From Pseudomonadota bacterium (GTDB taxonomy: Bacteria; Pseudomonadota; Alphaproteobacteria; Sphingomonadales; Sphingomonadaceae): 64,000 nt of DNA. The notes under the pieces were generated by a model that ran no database searches, had not been told where the DNA came from, and was given only the letters and a program-made list of their open reading frames with translations. The position numbers were made by a program, and so were the translations under genes. The first letter of the stretch is position 1; each line of letters begins with the position of its first letter. The DNA is taken from positions 124,001 through 188,000 of the forward strand of contig JAEXAW010000084.1 in NCBI GenBank assembly GCA_023458055.1, in the 5' to 3' direction. Positions 8,852 through 16,847 of the stretch are shown one piece after another.

Positions 8852-10054
8852 ATGATCCGCACCCTGACGGTGTTGACGCTTGCGAGCGCGGCACTCACTG
8901 CGCCGCTTCAGGCTGAAACGCTGCGTGTCGCCGCAGGTGAAAATGCGCAGGAGCGCGTGCAGACCGCCCTCATTGATGCCAAACCCGGCGACGTGATCGA
9001 ACTGGGCGAAGGCCGCTTCGATTTCACCGATGGCCTCTCGCTCGATGTCGATAAGGTGACCGTGCGCGGCGCTGGCGCAGACAAGACCATCCTGTCGTTC
9101 AAGGGCCAGAAGGGCGCGGGCGAAGGCTTGCTCATTACCTCGGACGACGTGGTGCTGCGCGATTTCGCGGTCGAGGACACCAAGGGCGACGGGATCAAAT
9201 CCAAGGGCGTTTCCAACATCGTCTTTTATAAACTCCGCGTCGAATGGACCGGCGGCCCCAAGCAAAGCAACGGCGCTTATGGCGTCTATCCGGTCACCTC
9301 GACCAATGTGCTGATCGATGCTGTCAGCGTGCGCGGGGCTTCCGATGCAGGCATTTATGTCGGCCAATCCAAAAACATCATCGTGCGCAATTCGGACGCG
9401 CGCTTCAATGTCGCAGGGATCGAGATCGAAAACAGCTATGATGCCGATGTCTATTCCAACATCGCGACGCGCAATACCGGCGGCATCTTGATCTTCGACC
9501 TCCCCAACCTCCCGCAGATGGGGGGCAAGAATGTCAATGTCTTTGCCAATTATGTCGGTCGCAATGATACTCCCAATTTCGCGCCCAAGGGCAATATCGT
9601 CGCGACCGTGCCCAACGGCACCGGCATCCTCGTCATGGCCAATCGCAACGTCCATCTGTTCAACAACCGGATCGAGGAAAATGCCACCGCGAACGTGATG
9701 ATTGCGGGCTATCGCGCACCGTTTGACGACAAAAATTACACGCCGACGGGGAGCGATATCTATGTCTATGGCAACCAATATGGTCGCGCCGGATGGAAAC
9801 CGGGGCCGCAATTCCCGGGCGGCGAGCAGATGGCGGCGGCCTTTGGCGGATCATTGCCCTCAGTGATTTGGGATGGCACCGGCAGCAGGATCGAGGTGCG
9901 CGATGGCGCCGCGCTCATTCTCGGTCTCAGCGCGCCGGGGGCCGATCTTTCCACCGCCAAGCCGCGTGTGCTGCAAATGACTTATGAAAATAAGCCGCTC
10001 CCCGCGACCACGCGCATCACTCTCCCGCCCGCGATGGAGCAGGCGATCAAGTGA
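8852..10054 (+). CDS. Right-handed parallel beta-helix protein (TIGR03805-like)
   Basis: Exported protein of 400 residues (signal MIRTLTVLTLASAALTAPLQA). The body shows repeated short strand-turn units such as VLRDFAVEDTKGDGIKSKG and IIVRNSDARFNVAGIEIENS, the layout of pectate-lyase-like beta-helices. From family knowledge, proteins of this type (TIGR03805) occur as a two-gene pair with a SO_2930/HNE_0200-type diheme protein (TIGR03806); that partner follows immediately here and overlaps by four bases (GTGA). The function of the pair is unknown. No lyase catalytic set is obvious, so a binding or scaffold role is as likely as polysaccharide cleavage. Confidence 0.85.
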   Translation: MIRTLTVLTLASAALTAPLQAETLRVAAGENAQERVQTALIDAKPGDVIELGEGRFDFTDGLSLDVDKVTVRGAGADKTILSFKGQKGAGEGLLITSDDVVLRDFAVEDTKGDGIKSKGVSNIVFYKLRVEWTGGPKQSNGAYGVYPVTSTNVLIDAVSVRGASDAGIYVGQSKNIIVRNSDARFNVAGIEIENSYDADVYSNIATRNTGGILIFDLPNLPQMGGKNVNVFANYVGRNDTPNFAPKGNIVATVPNGTGILVMANRNVHLFNNRIEENATANVMIAGYRAPFDDKNYTPTGSDIYVYGNQYGRAGWKPGPQFPGGEQMAAAFGGSLPSVIWDGTGSRIEVRDGAALILGLSAPGADLSTAKPRVLQMTYENKPLPATTRITLPPAMEQAIK

Positions 10055-11070
10055 AGCCTTGGCAGGCCTCCCTCGCCGCCCTGTCGGCCTGGACCATGCT
10101 CGCGAGCAACGGCGGCACCACGCCGGTCAATGATGCGCTGATTATCAGCGACAGCTTGCCCGCAACCTTGTCCCAATTCCGCCTGCTGTCCGGACCGCAG
10201 GGGACCACCCCTAACCAGCGGCTCATGCCCTATAGCCTCACCACCCCGCTCTTTTCCGATTATGCCGAAAAATGGCGCTATCTTTATCTCCCCAAAGGCA
10301 CCGCGCTCGCGTGGGAGGGTGATGGTTTGCCGCGCTTTCCGGTGGGTGCGGTGCTGGTCAAAAGCTTTGGCTATCCCGCCGATATGCGCCGTCCGGAGGC
10401 GAATATCAGGATGATCGAAACCCGGCTCCTCATCCATCGCAAGAGCGGCTGGGTGGCGCTTCCCTATGTGTGGCGGGCGGACGGATCGGAGGCAGACCTC
10501 AAACGCGCCGGCACGCGCACCATGGTCAACTGGATCGATGCTGCGGGCAAGCCGCGCAAGCTCGATTATGCGGTACCCAATGTGAACCAGTGCAAGGGCT
10601 GCCACGATGTTTCGGGAACATTGGTCCCCATCGGCCCCAAGGCGCGCAACCTTGCGGGCAATCCCTTCGGTACGATGCCGCCAGGCGCACGCCTCCCGGT
10701 GTGGAATAACCCGGCCAGCGGCACGCTCGACCAGCGCGCGCACGCTTATCTCGATGCCAATTGCGCGCATTGTCACAACCCCAAAGGCCCCGCGAGCAAC
10801 TCCGGCCTCAACCTCAACTGGGAGGAAAAGAACCCGGTCGCCAAGGGCGTCGGCAAGCGTCCCGTCGCCGCGGGGCGCGCATCAGGCGGGTTTGATTTCG
10901 ACATCGCGCCGGGTGATCCGGCAAGCTCGATCATGATCTATCGGCTGAAAAGCCTCGACCCCGGTATCGCCATGCCCGAACTTGGCCGGGGCAGCGTCCA
11001 TGAGGAGGGGGTGGCCCTGCTCGAACAATGGATCAGGACCATGCCGTCCGCCGCCAAACAGAAACATTGA
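10051..11070 (+). CDS. SO2930-family diheme c-type cytochrome
   Basis: Periplasmic cytochrome-like protein of 339 residues. Two heme c attachment motifs are present: CKGCH at 181-185 and CAHCH at 238-242. The hydrophobic N-terminus MKPWQASLAALSAWTMLAS should act as signal. The start is GTG at 10051, sharing bases with the stop of the beta-helix gene (GTGA), so the two are translationally coupled. The family is known as the constant partner of TIGR03805 beta-helix proteins, with unknown function. Redox chemistry on a substrate held by the helix protein is a reasonable inference but is not shown by the sequence. Confidence 0.88.
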   Translation: MKPWQASLAALSAWTMLASNGGTTPVNDALIISDSLPATLSQFRLLSGPQGTTPNQRLMPYSLTTPLFSDYAEKWRYLYLPKGTALAWEGDGLPRFPVGAVLVKSFGYPADMRRPEANIRMIETRLLIHRKSGWVALPYVWRADGSEADLKRAGTRTMVNWIDAAGKPRKLDYAVPNVNQCKGCHDVSGTLVPIGPKARNLAGNPFGTMPPGARLPVWNNPASGTLDQRAHAYLDANCAHCHNPKGPASNSGLNLNWEEKNPVAKGVGKRPVAAGRASGGFDFDIAPGDPASSIMIYRLKSLDPGIAMPELGRGSVHEEGVALLEQWIRTMPSAAKQKH

Positions 11071-11084
11071 GCCCGGTCGCGACG

Positions 11085-11507
11085 ATGCGTTCCCCCTACC
11101 CCGCTGGTTCCGATGTTTTTATCGCAGCCTGTGTCGCGCCGTTCGCCGCCAGCATCCCGGTGATGGCGGTGAGTTTCCTATTTGCCCTGTTTGAGGGTTC
11201 AGCCGATTCGTTCGCGGCGGTCGCGATTTTCGGCCTCTATTCGCTGGTGATCGCGGCGGTCCATATGCTCGTGGTCGGCCTCCCCGTCTATCTCCTCTAT
11301 CGCCGCTGGTTCACCCTGACCTGGTGGGGAGCAATGCTCGCCGGCTTCCTCGTCGGTAGCCTTCCCGGCCAGCTGTTATTCGGTGAATGGGGCAGCTGGA
11401 CGATGGCCGTCATCCTCGGCATCCCCGGCGCCATCGGCGGGCTCGCCTTCTGGTATGTGTTGCACCGCAGCAGCCGGGCGCGGCGGGAAGCTGATCTCTT
11501 TACCTAA
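11085..11507 (+). CDS. Small integral membrane protein, unknown
   Basis: Protein of 140 residues with four predicted membrane helices (segments near residues 12-33, 45-67, 75-95 and 105-125), ending in a basic tail RSSRARREADLFT that should lie in the cytoplasm. ATG at 11085 is preferred; the frame is open 19 codons further upstream into the cytochrome gene. It follows the diheme gene by 14 bp and may belong to the same transcript. I do not recognise a family. Confidence 0.65.
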   Translation: MRSPYPAGSDVFIAACVAPFAASIPVMAVSFLFALFEGSADSFAAVAIFGLYSLVIAAVHMLVVGLPVYLLYRRWFTLTWWGAMLAGFLVGSLPGQLLFGEWGSWTMAVILGIPGAIGGLAFWYVLHRSSRARREADLFT

Positions 11508-11530
11508 GATCCGGCCCCAAGATCCGGCCC

Positions 11531-13048
11531 TCAGCCCTCACCGTCCAGTTCCGCTGCCTCCGCTTCCGTTACCTGGCCCTGATCAATCTTCTCGATCAGC
11601 TTCTGCGCCGCTGATGCGAGGCTGCCGCCATGCGGGTTATAGGCAACCGGTGCCAGCAGGTTGCGCGCTTCCTTATATTTCTTGTCGCGCATATATTGGC
11701 GGGCAAGGTTGGCCCGCAGGCCCATATCGAACGGCGCCAGTTCGACCGCACGTTCAAGCCCCTGCACGGCCAGTTCCGGCGGCTTGCCCAGCGCCGCATA
11801 GGTGCGGTAAAAATAGATGAGCGGCAGCGGATGGTCATTTTCGATTTTGTTGAGCGCAACAAAAGTCTTGCGCACGTCGCGATAGGCGGCGGCTTCATCT
11901 TTCGCTGCTTCGGCCAAGCGAAACTGGGCATAGCCTTTTTGCACATAGGCGTTGATCTCGTCGGGATTGGCCACAATCGCCTTATCCGCGGCAGCGATGG
12001 CTTCTTTGTCATTCCCGGCATCATATTCCGCCTCGGCCAGGGCCGCGAGGACCGCCGGATCGGATGGGTATCGCGCCGCTACCGCACGGGCATCGGTAAG
12101 CACAGCGGGCGCAGTCTCGCGGTCAACCCCGCGTTTGGACCGGATGCGGACATCCATCATCGCCGCCTCTCCTTCCCGCAAGGGTCGCAGATTAATCGCG
12201 CCAACCGGCAGCATGGATGGCTTGATATTAAACGTCATCATCCGCTTGGCATTGAGATAGCGATCAAGCTCCTTCTCAAGCGCGCCAAAATCGCCGAACG
12301 CCTGCTTGGCGGCATCGACCGCCGGAACCCCTTCGCCTATCTTGGTCAGATAGGCTGACAATTGCCCACGGCGACCCTCGTTGAACACCAGATAATGGTA
12401 GAGCAGCCAACTCTTGCCATAAAAGGAATCATAGGCCTTGCTCTTGCGCTTTTCGTAACTGTCGGGATCAAGCAAATCGGTCGCGGTGACGTCCTTGGCA
12501 TAGTGAAGCTCCAGGCCGCGATGACCGGCAGGGCGTCCGATGCTTACGCCGCCATCGGGGAGAAATTTGGCCGAGGCATAAAATTCCGCCGAACCTTCGG
12601 ACACCCAACGCGGCAAGGCCATCGCACTCGCCGAAATGGTGAAGTGATGCGCATATTCATGGAGCAAGGTCAGCATCGATTCATTGATGTCCCCGCGCGC
12701 TGCATCCACCCGCGGGATGATCGCTATCGAACCGCCGGCGCGTGGCACATAAAAACCCTGCAGCCAGCGTGAGGTATCCGGACCCGCCAAACGGCGAACC
12801 TCGGCTTCGTTCTTGACGACATAAACGGTGACGCGGTTGGACGGGCTGGGCTTGGGATATTCCCCCGTGGTGATAAAATCCATCGCCGCATGGTAGCGTT
12901 CAAGCTGTTCGGAAAAGAGCGTCAGATCCTTTTCATTGTCGTCAGCATAGACGACAAAATGATCGCTCGATACTTCATACCAACGCGCCGACGCTGCCGA
13001 CCCGCTGAAGGCCATCACCACCGCTGCGACAAACCCCACCCATTTCAT
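11531..13048 (-). CDS. Exported gluzincin-like peptidase with TPR tail
   Basis: Protein of 505 residues with a signal peptide ending at SAASA (about residue 21). HEYAH at 130-134 is a zinc-binding HExxH site, and WVSEGSAEF at 148-156 supplies the downstream Glu, as in the peptidase MA/DUF1570 gluzincin-like group. The C-terminal half (from about 330) holds tetratricopeptide-like helix pairs. The start is ATG at 13048 behind GAGGGGAGGAG; a longer frame to 13783 is antisense to the regulator gene and rejected. It is divergent from that regulator and could share its control region. A periplasmic protease or adaptor is likely; substrate unknown. Confidence 0.82.
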   Translation of the reverse strand: MKWVGFVAAVVMAFSGSAASARWYEVSSDHFVVYADDNEKDLTLFSEQLERYHAAMDFITTGEYPKPSPSNRVTVYVVKNEAEVRRLAGPDTSRWLQGFYVPRAGGSIAIIPRVDAARGDINESMLTLLHEYAHHFTISASAMALPRWVSEGSAEFYASAKFLPDGGVSIGRPAGHRGLELHYAKDVTATDLLDPDSYEKRKSKAYDSFYGKSWLLYHYLVFNEGRRGQLSAYLTKIGEGVPAVDAAKQAFGDFGALEKELDRYLNAKRMMTFNIKPSMLPVGAINLRPLREGEAAMMDVRIRSKRGVDRETAPAVLTDARAVAARYPSDPAVLAALAEAEYDAGNDKEAIAAADKAIVANPDEINAYVQKGYAQFRLAEAAKDEAAAYRDVRKTFVALNKIENDHPLPLIYFYRTYAALGKPPELAVQGLERAVELAPFDMGLRANLARQYMRDKKYKEARNLLAPVAYNPHGGSLASAAQKLIEKIDQGQVTEAEAAELDGEG

Positions 13049-13134
13049 ATGCACGCTCCTCCCCTCTGACCAAGGCGAGACTATCAATTTCGGACCGTGC
13101 GACAATAGTAAATGTGGACCCACTTTATGCCACT

Positions 13135-13158
13135 CCATTTCTCTGTTGACAGAAATGG
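13135..13158. promoter_or_regulatory. Operator-like palindrome A (ATTTCT-N8-AGAAAT)
   Basis: CCATTTCT-N8-AGAAATGG with perfect 8-bp arms, in the divergent region between the gluzincin gene and the GbsR/MarR regulator. The spacer and right arm include TTGACA (13146-13151), a consensus -35 for the regulator. Two more copies with the same arms and spacing lie at 13172-13191 and 13817-13836, so this is probably the binding site of the regulator encoded at 13181. Confidence 0.75.
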
Positions 13159-13175
13159 AAGAACGCCTCATATTT
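13146..13175 (+). promoter_or_regulatory. Likely sigma-70 promoter of the GbsR/MarR gene
   Basis: TTGACA at 13146-13151, then 17-18 bases, then CATATT/ATATTT as -10. Transcription would begin at about 13181, which is the ATG itself, and no ribosome site precedes that ATG. The mRNA may therefore be leaderless. The -35 lies in operator A, and the predicted start in operator B. Confidence 0.55.
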
Positions 13176-13191
13176 CTGTCATGACAGAAAT
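13172..13191. promoter_or_regulatory. Operator-like palindrome B across the start codon
   Basis: A perfect 20-bp palindrome, ATTTCT-GTCATGAC-AGAAAT, whose centre is the regulator's ATG (13181). It shares arms and 8-base spacing with sites A and C. A bound repressor here would block RNA polymerase at the start site, consistent with autorepression. Confidence 0.75.
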
Positions 13192-13765
13192 TATTGAAAA
13201 TGAGTCGACCGCCGCTCAGGCTGCCACTGTTCAACCTTTGGCCCCTGCTGTCAGCCAATTCGTGCTTCATTGGGGCGAGATGGGCAATCAATGGGGCGTC
13301 AACCGTTCGGTCGCGCAAATCCATGCGTTGCTCTATCTGTCCGAACGACCGCTCAACGCCGAAGAGATTAGCGACAAGCTCGCCATCGCGCGCAGCAATA
13401 CCTCGAACAGCCTCAAGGAATTGATGACGTGGCAGCTGATCCGCCGCGTCCCCGTGCTGGGCGATAGGCGGGAACATTTCGAAGCCGAGGTTGACCTGTG
13501 GCAAATGCTCACGGCGATCGCCAAGGGGCGCAAGCAGCGCGAGGTCGATCCGGCGGTCGCCGCGCTCAAAACCTGCCGCGCCGAAGCCGAAGCCGACCCG
13601 CAAATCAGCAAGGTCGCGCGGCAGCGGATCGAGGCGATGCACGAATTTGTGACCACGATGGACCAGTGGCACGATGATATGATCAACGTGCCGCCCGCCA
13701 AATTGCTCACCGCGATCCGCTTGGGCCGCAAGGTGCTGAACTTTCTGCCGGGGAGCAAGACGTGA
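13181..13765 (+). CDS. GbsR/MarR-type transcriptional regulator
   Basis: DNA-binding protein of 194 residues. The winged-helix core covers about residues 25-100, with VAQIHALLYLSERPLNAEEI, then SNTSNSLKELMTWQLI as recognition helix region and a wing with VLGDRREHFEAE, the pattern of GbsR-type MarR proteins. The C-terminal half is helical and probably dimerises. The start at 13181 sits inside a 20-bp palindrome and has no ribosome site; upstream in-frame codons to 13112 would pass through the promoter. Likely represses itself and the operon starting at 13855, because the same operator stands before each. Ligand unknown. Confidence 0.85.
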   Translation: MTEIIENESTAAQAATVQPLAPAVSQFVLHWGEMGNQWGVNRSVAQIHALLYLSERPLNAEEISDKLAIARSNTSNSLKELMTWQLIRRVPVLGDRREHFEAEVDLWQMLTAIAKGRKQREVDPAVAALKTCRAEAEADPQISKVARQRIEAMHEFVTTMDQWHDDMINVPPAKLLTAIRLGRKVLNFLPGSKT

Positions 13766-13816
13766 GGGTGGCGCAGTCCTCACGTCAAATCACAACGTAA
13801 AAAATTTTGATCAGAA

Positions 13817-13836
13817 ATTTCTCTACATACAGAAAT
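13817..13836. promoter_or_regulatory. Operator-like palindrome C before the DUF4166 operon
   Basis: ATTTCT-CTACATAC-AGAAAT, the third copy of the motif, 18 bp before the ATG of the DUF4166 gene. Arms are identical to site B, and the spacer is again eight bases. It sits where a repressor would occlude the promoter of the operon 13855-16585. The regulator gene ends 51 bp upstream. Confidence 0.72.
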
Positions 13837-13854
13837 AACCGACGGGAGGAAAAA

Positions 13855-14565
13855 ATGAACAGGGGAGCCGCACAAACCATTGCCCGCCAATTCGCCGGAT
13901 GGCATCCCGCCAGACCAGCCCAGTGCGGCGCGACCGCTCACCCGCTCAGGGAGATTCTGGGCCACAGCAAATGGGCGTCGCTGCCCCGCGCGGTGCAACA
14001 ACGCTTTGCCCGCAAGGTCGTTGGCGGCGCGTGCATATCCTATGTCGGGGAGGTTGTCTCCTGCCGCACCAGCCGGCTCGGCAAATTATTCGCACAATTG
14101 GGGCGGCTGGTCGGAGCCCCGCTCCCGCTCGGCGAAGAAGAAGGCGTTGCCGCCCAGGTTTCCGTGACCGGCGATGCTGAAGGATTTTCCCAATATTGGA
14201 CGCGCAGCTACAACCGCGCCGGCCATTTCCCGCAGACGATCCACAGCGTCAAACGCTTTGCCGGGCCCACCGGACTCGAAGAATATCTCGGCTTCGGCGT
14301 CGGCATTGCGCTGAGTCTCGATGTGGTCGATCAGGCGCTCCTGTTCGTCAGCGACCATTATTTCGTCAAGATTGGCGGCCTGCGGCTGCGCCTTCCGCGC
14401 TGGATGGAACCGGGTGCGCTGACGGTCAGCCATATTGATTGCGGAACGGATGCCGAAGGACGCGGCCGCTTCGCCTTCGTGCTCGAACTCCAGCACCCGC
14501 AACTGGGCGAGTTGTTTCACCAACTGGCCGTCTTCGCTGATCCGGCAGGCAGCGGCGCTCCATGA
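13855..14565 (+). CDS. DUF4166 domain protein
   Basis: Protein of 236 residues, almost all of it a DUF4166 domain: HPLREILGHSKWASLPRAVQQRF near the start (not quoted beyond this), the YWTRSY and HFPQTIHSVKRF strands in the middle, and IDCGTDAEGRGRFAF towards the end. The fold and role of DUF4166 are unknown. The start at 13855 has GGGAGGA in front. It is the first gene of a three-gene operon and ends with a four-base overlap (ATGA) with the DCC gene. The same domain reappears at the C-terminus of the third gene, so the two may be partners. A repressor-type operator lies just upstream. Confidence 0.85.
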   Translation: MNRGAAQTIARQFAGWHPARPAQCGATAHPLREILGHSKWASLPRAVQQRFARKVVGGACISYVGEVVSCRTSRLGKLFAQLGRLVGAPLPLGEEEGVAAQVSVTGDAEGFSQYWTRSYNRAGHFPQTIHSVKRFAGPTGLEEYLGFGVGIALSLDVVDQALLFVSDHYFVKIGGLRLRLPRWMEPGALTVSHIDCGTDAEGRGRFAFVLELQHPQLGELFHQLAVFADPAGSGAP

Positions 14566-14957
14566 CCCATCCCATCCTCATCTTCGATGGCGATTGCGTG
14601 CTGTGCTCGGCCAATGCGCGCTTCGTGTTGGAGCACGATCGACGCGGAACGTTCCGGCTGGCCGCGATGCAGGGGCAAGTGGGCGCGCGGTTGCTGCGCG
14701 AGGCCGGTCTCGACCCCGCCGATCCCGATACGATCATTGTCATCGAAGGCACCCGCATCCGGCGAGATAGCGACGCGGTGATTGCCATTTATGAAGCGCT
14801 GGGCTGGCCGTGGCAGGCAGCAAAACTGTTGCGGCTCATTCCAGTCAGCCTGCGTGATCCCGTCTATCGCTGGGTCGCGCGCAACCGCTATCGGCTGTTC
14901 GGGCGGCGTGCGCACTGTTTCGTGCCGCGCCCCGAATGGCAGGAGCGGCTGTTATGA
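14562..14957 (+). CDS. DCC-family thiol-disulfide oxidoreductase-like protein
   Basis: Protein of 131 residues with the diagnostic FDGDCVLCSANARF at residues 7-20 (the D-C-x-x-C feature that gives DCC/DUF393 its name). The later segments RLLREAGLDP and PRPEWQERLL are typical of the family. These proteins are thioredoxin-like and possibly redox active; a physiological substrate is not known. It overlaps both neighbours by four bases (ATGA on each side), so all three proteins are probably made together. Cytoplasmic, no signal. Confidence 0.88.
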   Translation: MTHPILIFDGDCVLCSANARFVLEHDRRGTFRLAAMQGQVGARLLREAGLDPADPDTIIVIEGTRIRRDSDAVIAIYEALGWPWQAAKLLRLIPVSLRDPVYRWVARNRYRLFGRRAHCFVPRPEWQERLL

Positions 14958-16585
14958 AGCGCGTCCTTCTCATCGGTGGCTATGGCGGATTTGGCGCGCG
15001 GCTGGCGCGCCGCTTGTCGGATGGTGATACGCACATCATCGTGGCGGGGCGCAGCCTCGCCAAGGCGCAAGATTTCGCCGCCACGCTGCCCAATGCGAGC
15101 GGGCTTGCGGTGGATCGTAATGGCGATATCGCCGCCGTTCTCGCCGAGCATCGCCCTGACCTCGTGATCGACGCGGCGGGGCCGTTTCAGGCGAGCAGCT
15201 ATGCCGTGCCCGAAGCCTGTATCGGAGCGCGCATCCCCTATACCGACCTTGCCGATGCGCGGGATTTCGTGGTTGATTTTGGTGACCTTGATGCCGCCGC
15301 CAAGACGGCGGGCGTGGCTCTGGTGAGCGGTGCCTCAAGCGTTCCCGCCCTTTCCGGCGCAGTCGTGCGCGCGCTCTCCCAAGCGATGAGCCGCGTCGAT
15401 GCGGTCGATATGGCCATCAATGCCTCCAACCGCGCGAGTTCGGGGGAGTCGGTAGCGCGGGCGGCGCTCTCTTATGCGGGCCAGCCGGTGTGGCTGTGGC
15501 GCGGCAAACGCTGGCACGCCAAAGCGGGTTGGAGCGAGTTACAACGCGTGCGGTTTGAAGCCCCCGATGGCACCGAACTCAAGGGCCGCTGGCTCGCGCT
15601 CGCCGACATTCCCGACCATGCGCTGATGCCGGACCAGCTACCCGGCAAGCCCGCCGTCACCTTTCGCGCCGGAACCGAGCTGTGCTTTCAGATGACCGGC
15701 CTGTGGCTGGCGAGCTTTTTGGTGCGCTGGAAGCTGGTGCGCTCGCTCGAACGCTTTGCCCCACGGATTTTGCCGTTCATCCGCGCGACCAAAAATTGGG
15801 GCGGGGATCGTTCCGCCATGCACGTCATCGTCAAAGGGCGGCGCGATGGCGCACCCGTTGAACGGCGCTGGACGCTGATCGCCGAGCAAGGCGATGGCCC
15901 GGAAATCCCGACGCTCGCGGCGGAACTGGTCGCACGCAAATTGTTGGCAGGGGCGCTGGAGCCGGGCGCGCGCGATGCCTCGACCACATTGAGGCTGGAG
16001 GAATTTGCGCCGCTGTTCGATCGCCTCGCGCTTCATCACGGGATCAGTGAAACCGCGCTCCCCTCCCCCGTCTATGCCCGCGCGCTGGGCCCGGCCTATG
16101 ACCGCTTGCCCGGAGCCGTGCGCGCCATGCATGATATCATCGCGGATGGCGGCGCGGAGGGCGAAGGCACGGTCGAGCGCGGCGGCAATCCGTTCGCCCG
16201 ATTGGTCGGAGCGGTCATGCGCTTCCCGCCTTCCGGCACCTATCCGCTCGATGTGGATTTTGCGGAAAGCCGCGGCAAGGAACGCTGGACCCGCCATTTC
16301 GGCGCCCATCATTTTTCGAGTGAGCTCAGCCAGGATGGCGACGGCGTCATCGAACGCTTCGGCCCCATACGCTTTTCCTTCGCGCTGCCGAGCGATGAGA
16401 CGGGGCTTGAGATGCACTTACGCCGCTGGACAATCTGCGGGATCCCCCTACCCCTAGCCCTCGCCCCGTGCATTGCGGCGCGCGAGTGGGAGGATGAACA
16501 AAGACGATTTCGGTTTAGTGTTGCGGTAGCTTTGCCGGTGATCGGGCGTGTCGTGCTGTATCAAGGATGGTTGGAGCAGAGCTAA
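14954..16585 (+). CDS. Saccharopine-dehydrogenase-like NAD(P) protein fused to DUF4166
   Basis: Protein of 543 residues. The N-terminal half is a Rossmann fold with VLLIGGYGGFGARLARRL (G-x-G-G-x-G-x-x-x-A type loop at residues 7-15) and DAAGPFQASSYAVPEAC, both typical of saccharopine-dehydrogenase-type NAD(P) proteins. From about residue 390 onward (AMHDIIADGGAEGEGTVE to the end) it matches the DUF4166 pattern of the first gene in the operon. Start ATG at 14954 overlaps the DCC stop. The fusion suggests a two-step reaction on a common substrate, with the dehydrogenase acting on what DUF4166 binds; that is inference. Not true lysine biosynthesis context. Confidence 0.82.
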   Translation: MKRVLLIGGYGGFGARLARRLSDGDTHIIVAGRSLAKAQDFAATLPNASGLAVDRNGDIAAVLAEHRPDLVIDAAGPFQASSYAVPEACIGARIPYTDLADARDFVVDFGDLDAAAKTAGVALVSGASSVPALSGAVVRALSQAMSRVDAVDMAINASNRASSGESVARAALSYAGQPVWLWRGKRWHAKAGWSELQRVRFEAPDGTELKGRWLALADIPDHALMPDQLPGKPAVTFRAGTELCFQMTGLWLASFLVRWKLVRSLERFAPRILPFIRATKNWGGDRSAMHVIVKGRRDGAPVERRWTLIAEQGDGPEIPTLAAELVARKLLAGALEPGARDASTTLRLEEFAPLFDRLALHHGISETALPSPVYARALGPAYDRLPGAVRAMHDIIADGGAEGEGTVERGGNPFARLVGAVMRFPPSGTYPLDVDFAESRGKERWTRHFGAHHFSSELSQDGDGVIERFGPIRFSFALPSDETGLEMHLRRWTICGIPLPLALAPCIAAREWEDEQRRFRFSVAVALPVIGRVVLYQGWLEQS

Positions 16586-16589
16586 AACA

Positions 16590-16790
16590 CGAATCCACGC
16601 CCTCTCCCCCTGTGGGAGAGGGTTGTGTAGCGTTAGCGAGGAACGAGCTTACGCGGAGCTGGATGAGGGGTTGCGGTCGCGTTGCGACCGCGCGAGCCTT
16701 AAGGCTCGCACCCCTCTTCCAACTGCGCCTAACGCCTTTGGCGCAAGGCTTCGTATCCTTCTCCCACAAGGGGAGAAGGCTTTATGCAAC
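16590..16790. repeat. Sphingomonad-type palindromic repeat
   Basis: Gene-free stretch beginning CCCTCTCCCCCTGTGGGAGAGGG and closing CCTTCTCCCACAAGGGGAGAAGG, two similar hairpins about 140 bp apart. Between them are GGTCGCGTTGCGACC and GCCTTAAGGC palindromes. The layout is that of paired REP units rather than an insertion sequence: no transposase frame is present. Confidence 0.7.
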
Positions 16791-16817
16791 AAAAAAGGGG
16801 CCGGAAAAACCGACCCC
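16791..16817 (-). terminator. Intrinsic terminator of rplM-rpsI
   Basis: Stem GGGG-C-CGG / CCG-A-CCCC (16797-16804 with 16810-16817, one mismatch) followed on the minus strand by six T residues (16796-16791). It lies 30 bp beyond the rpsI stop. Confidence 0.85.
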
Positions 16818-16847
16818 TCCTTTGGTTGATAGCAATCCAGCGGAAAC

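Noticed and set aside
13049..13783. N-terminal extension of the gluzincin gene to 13783
   Set aside because: Runs antisense through the whole regulator; the signal peptide starts at 13048.
16590..16790. CRISPR or insertion sequence
   Set aside because: No regularly spaced direct repeats and no transposase frame; opposed hairpins fit REP elements.
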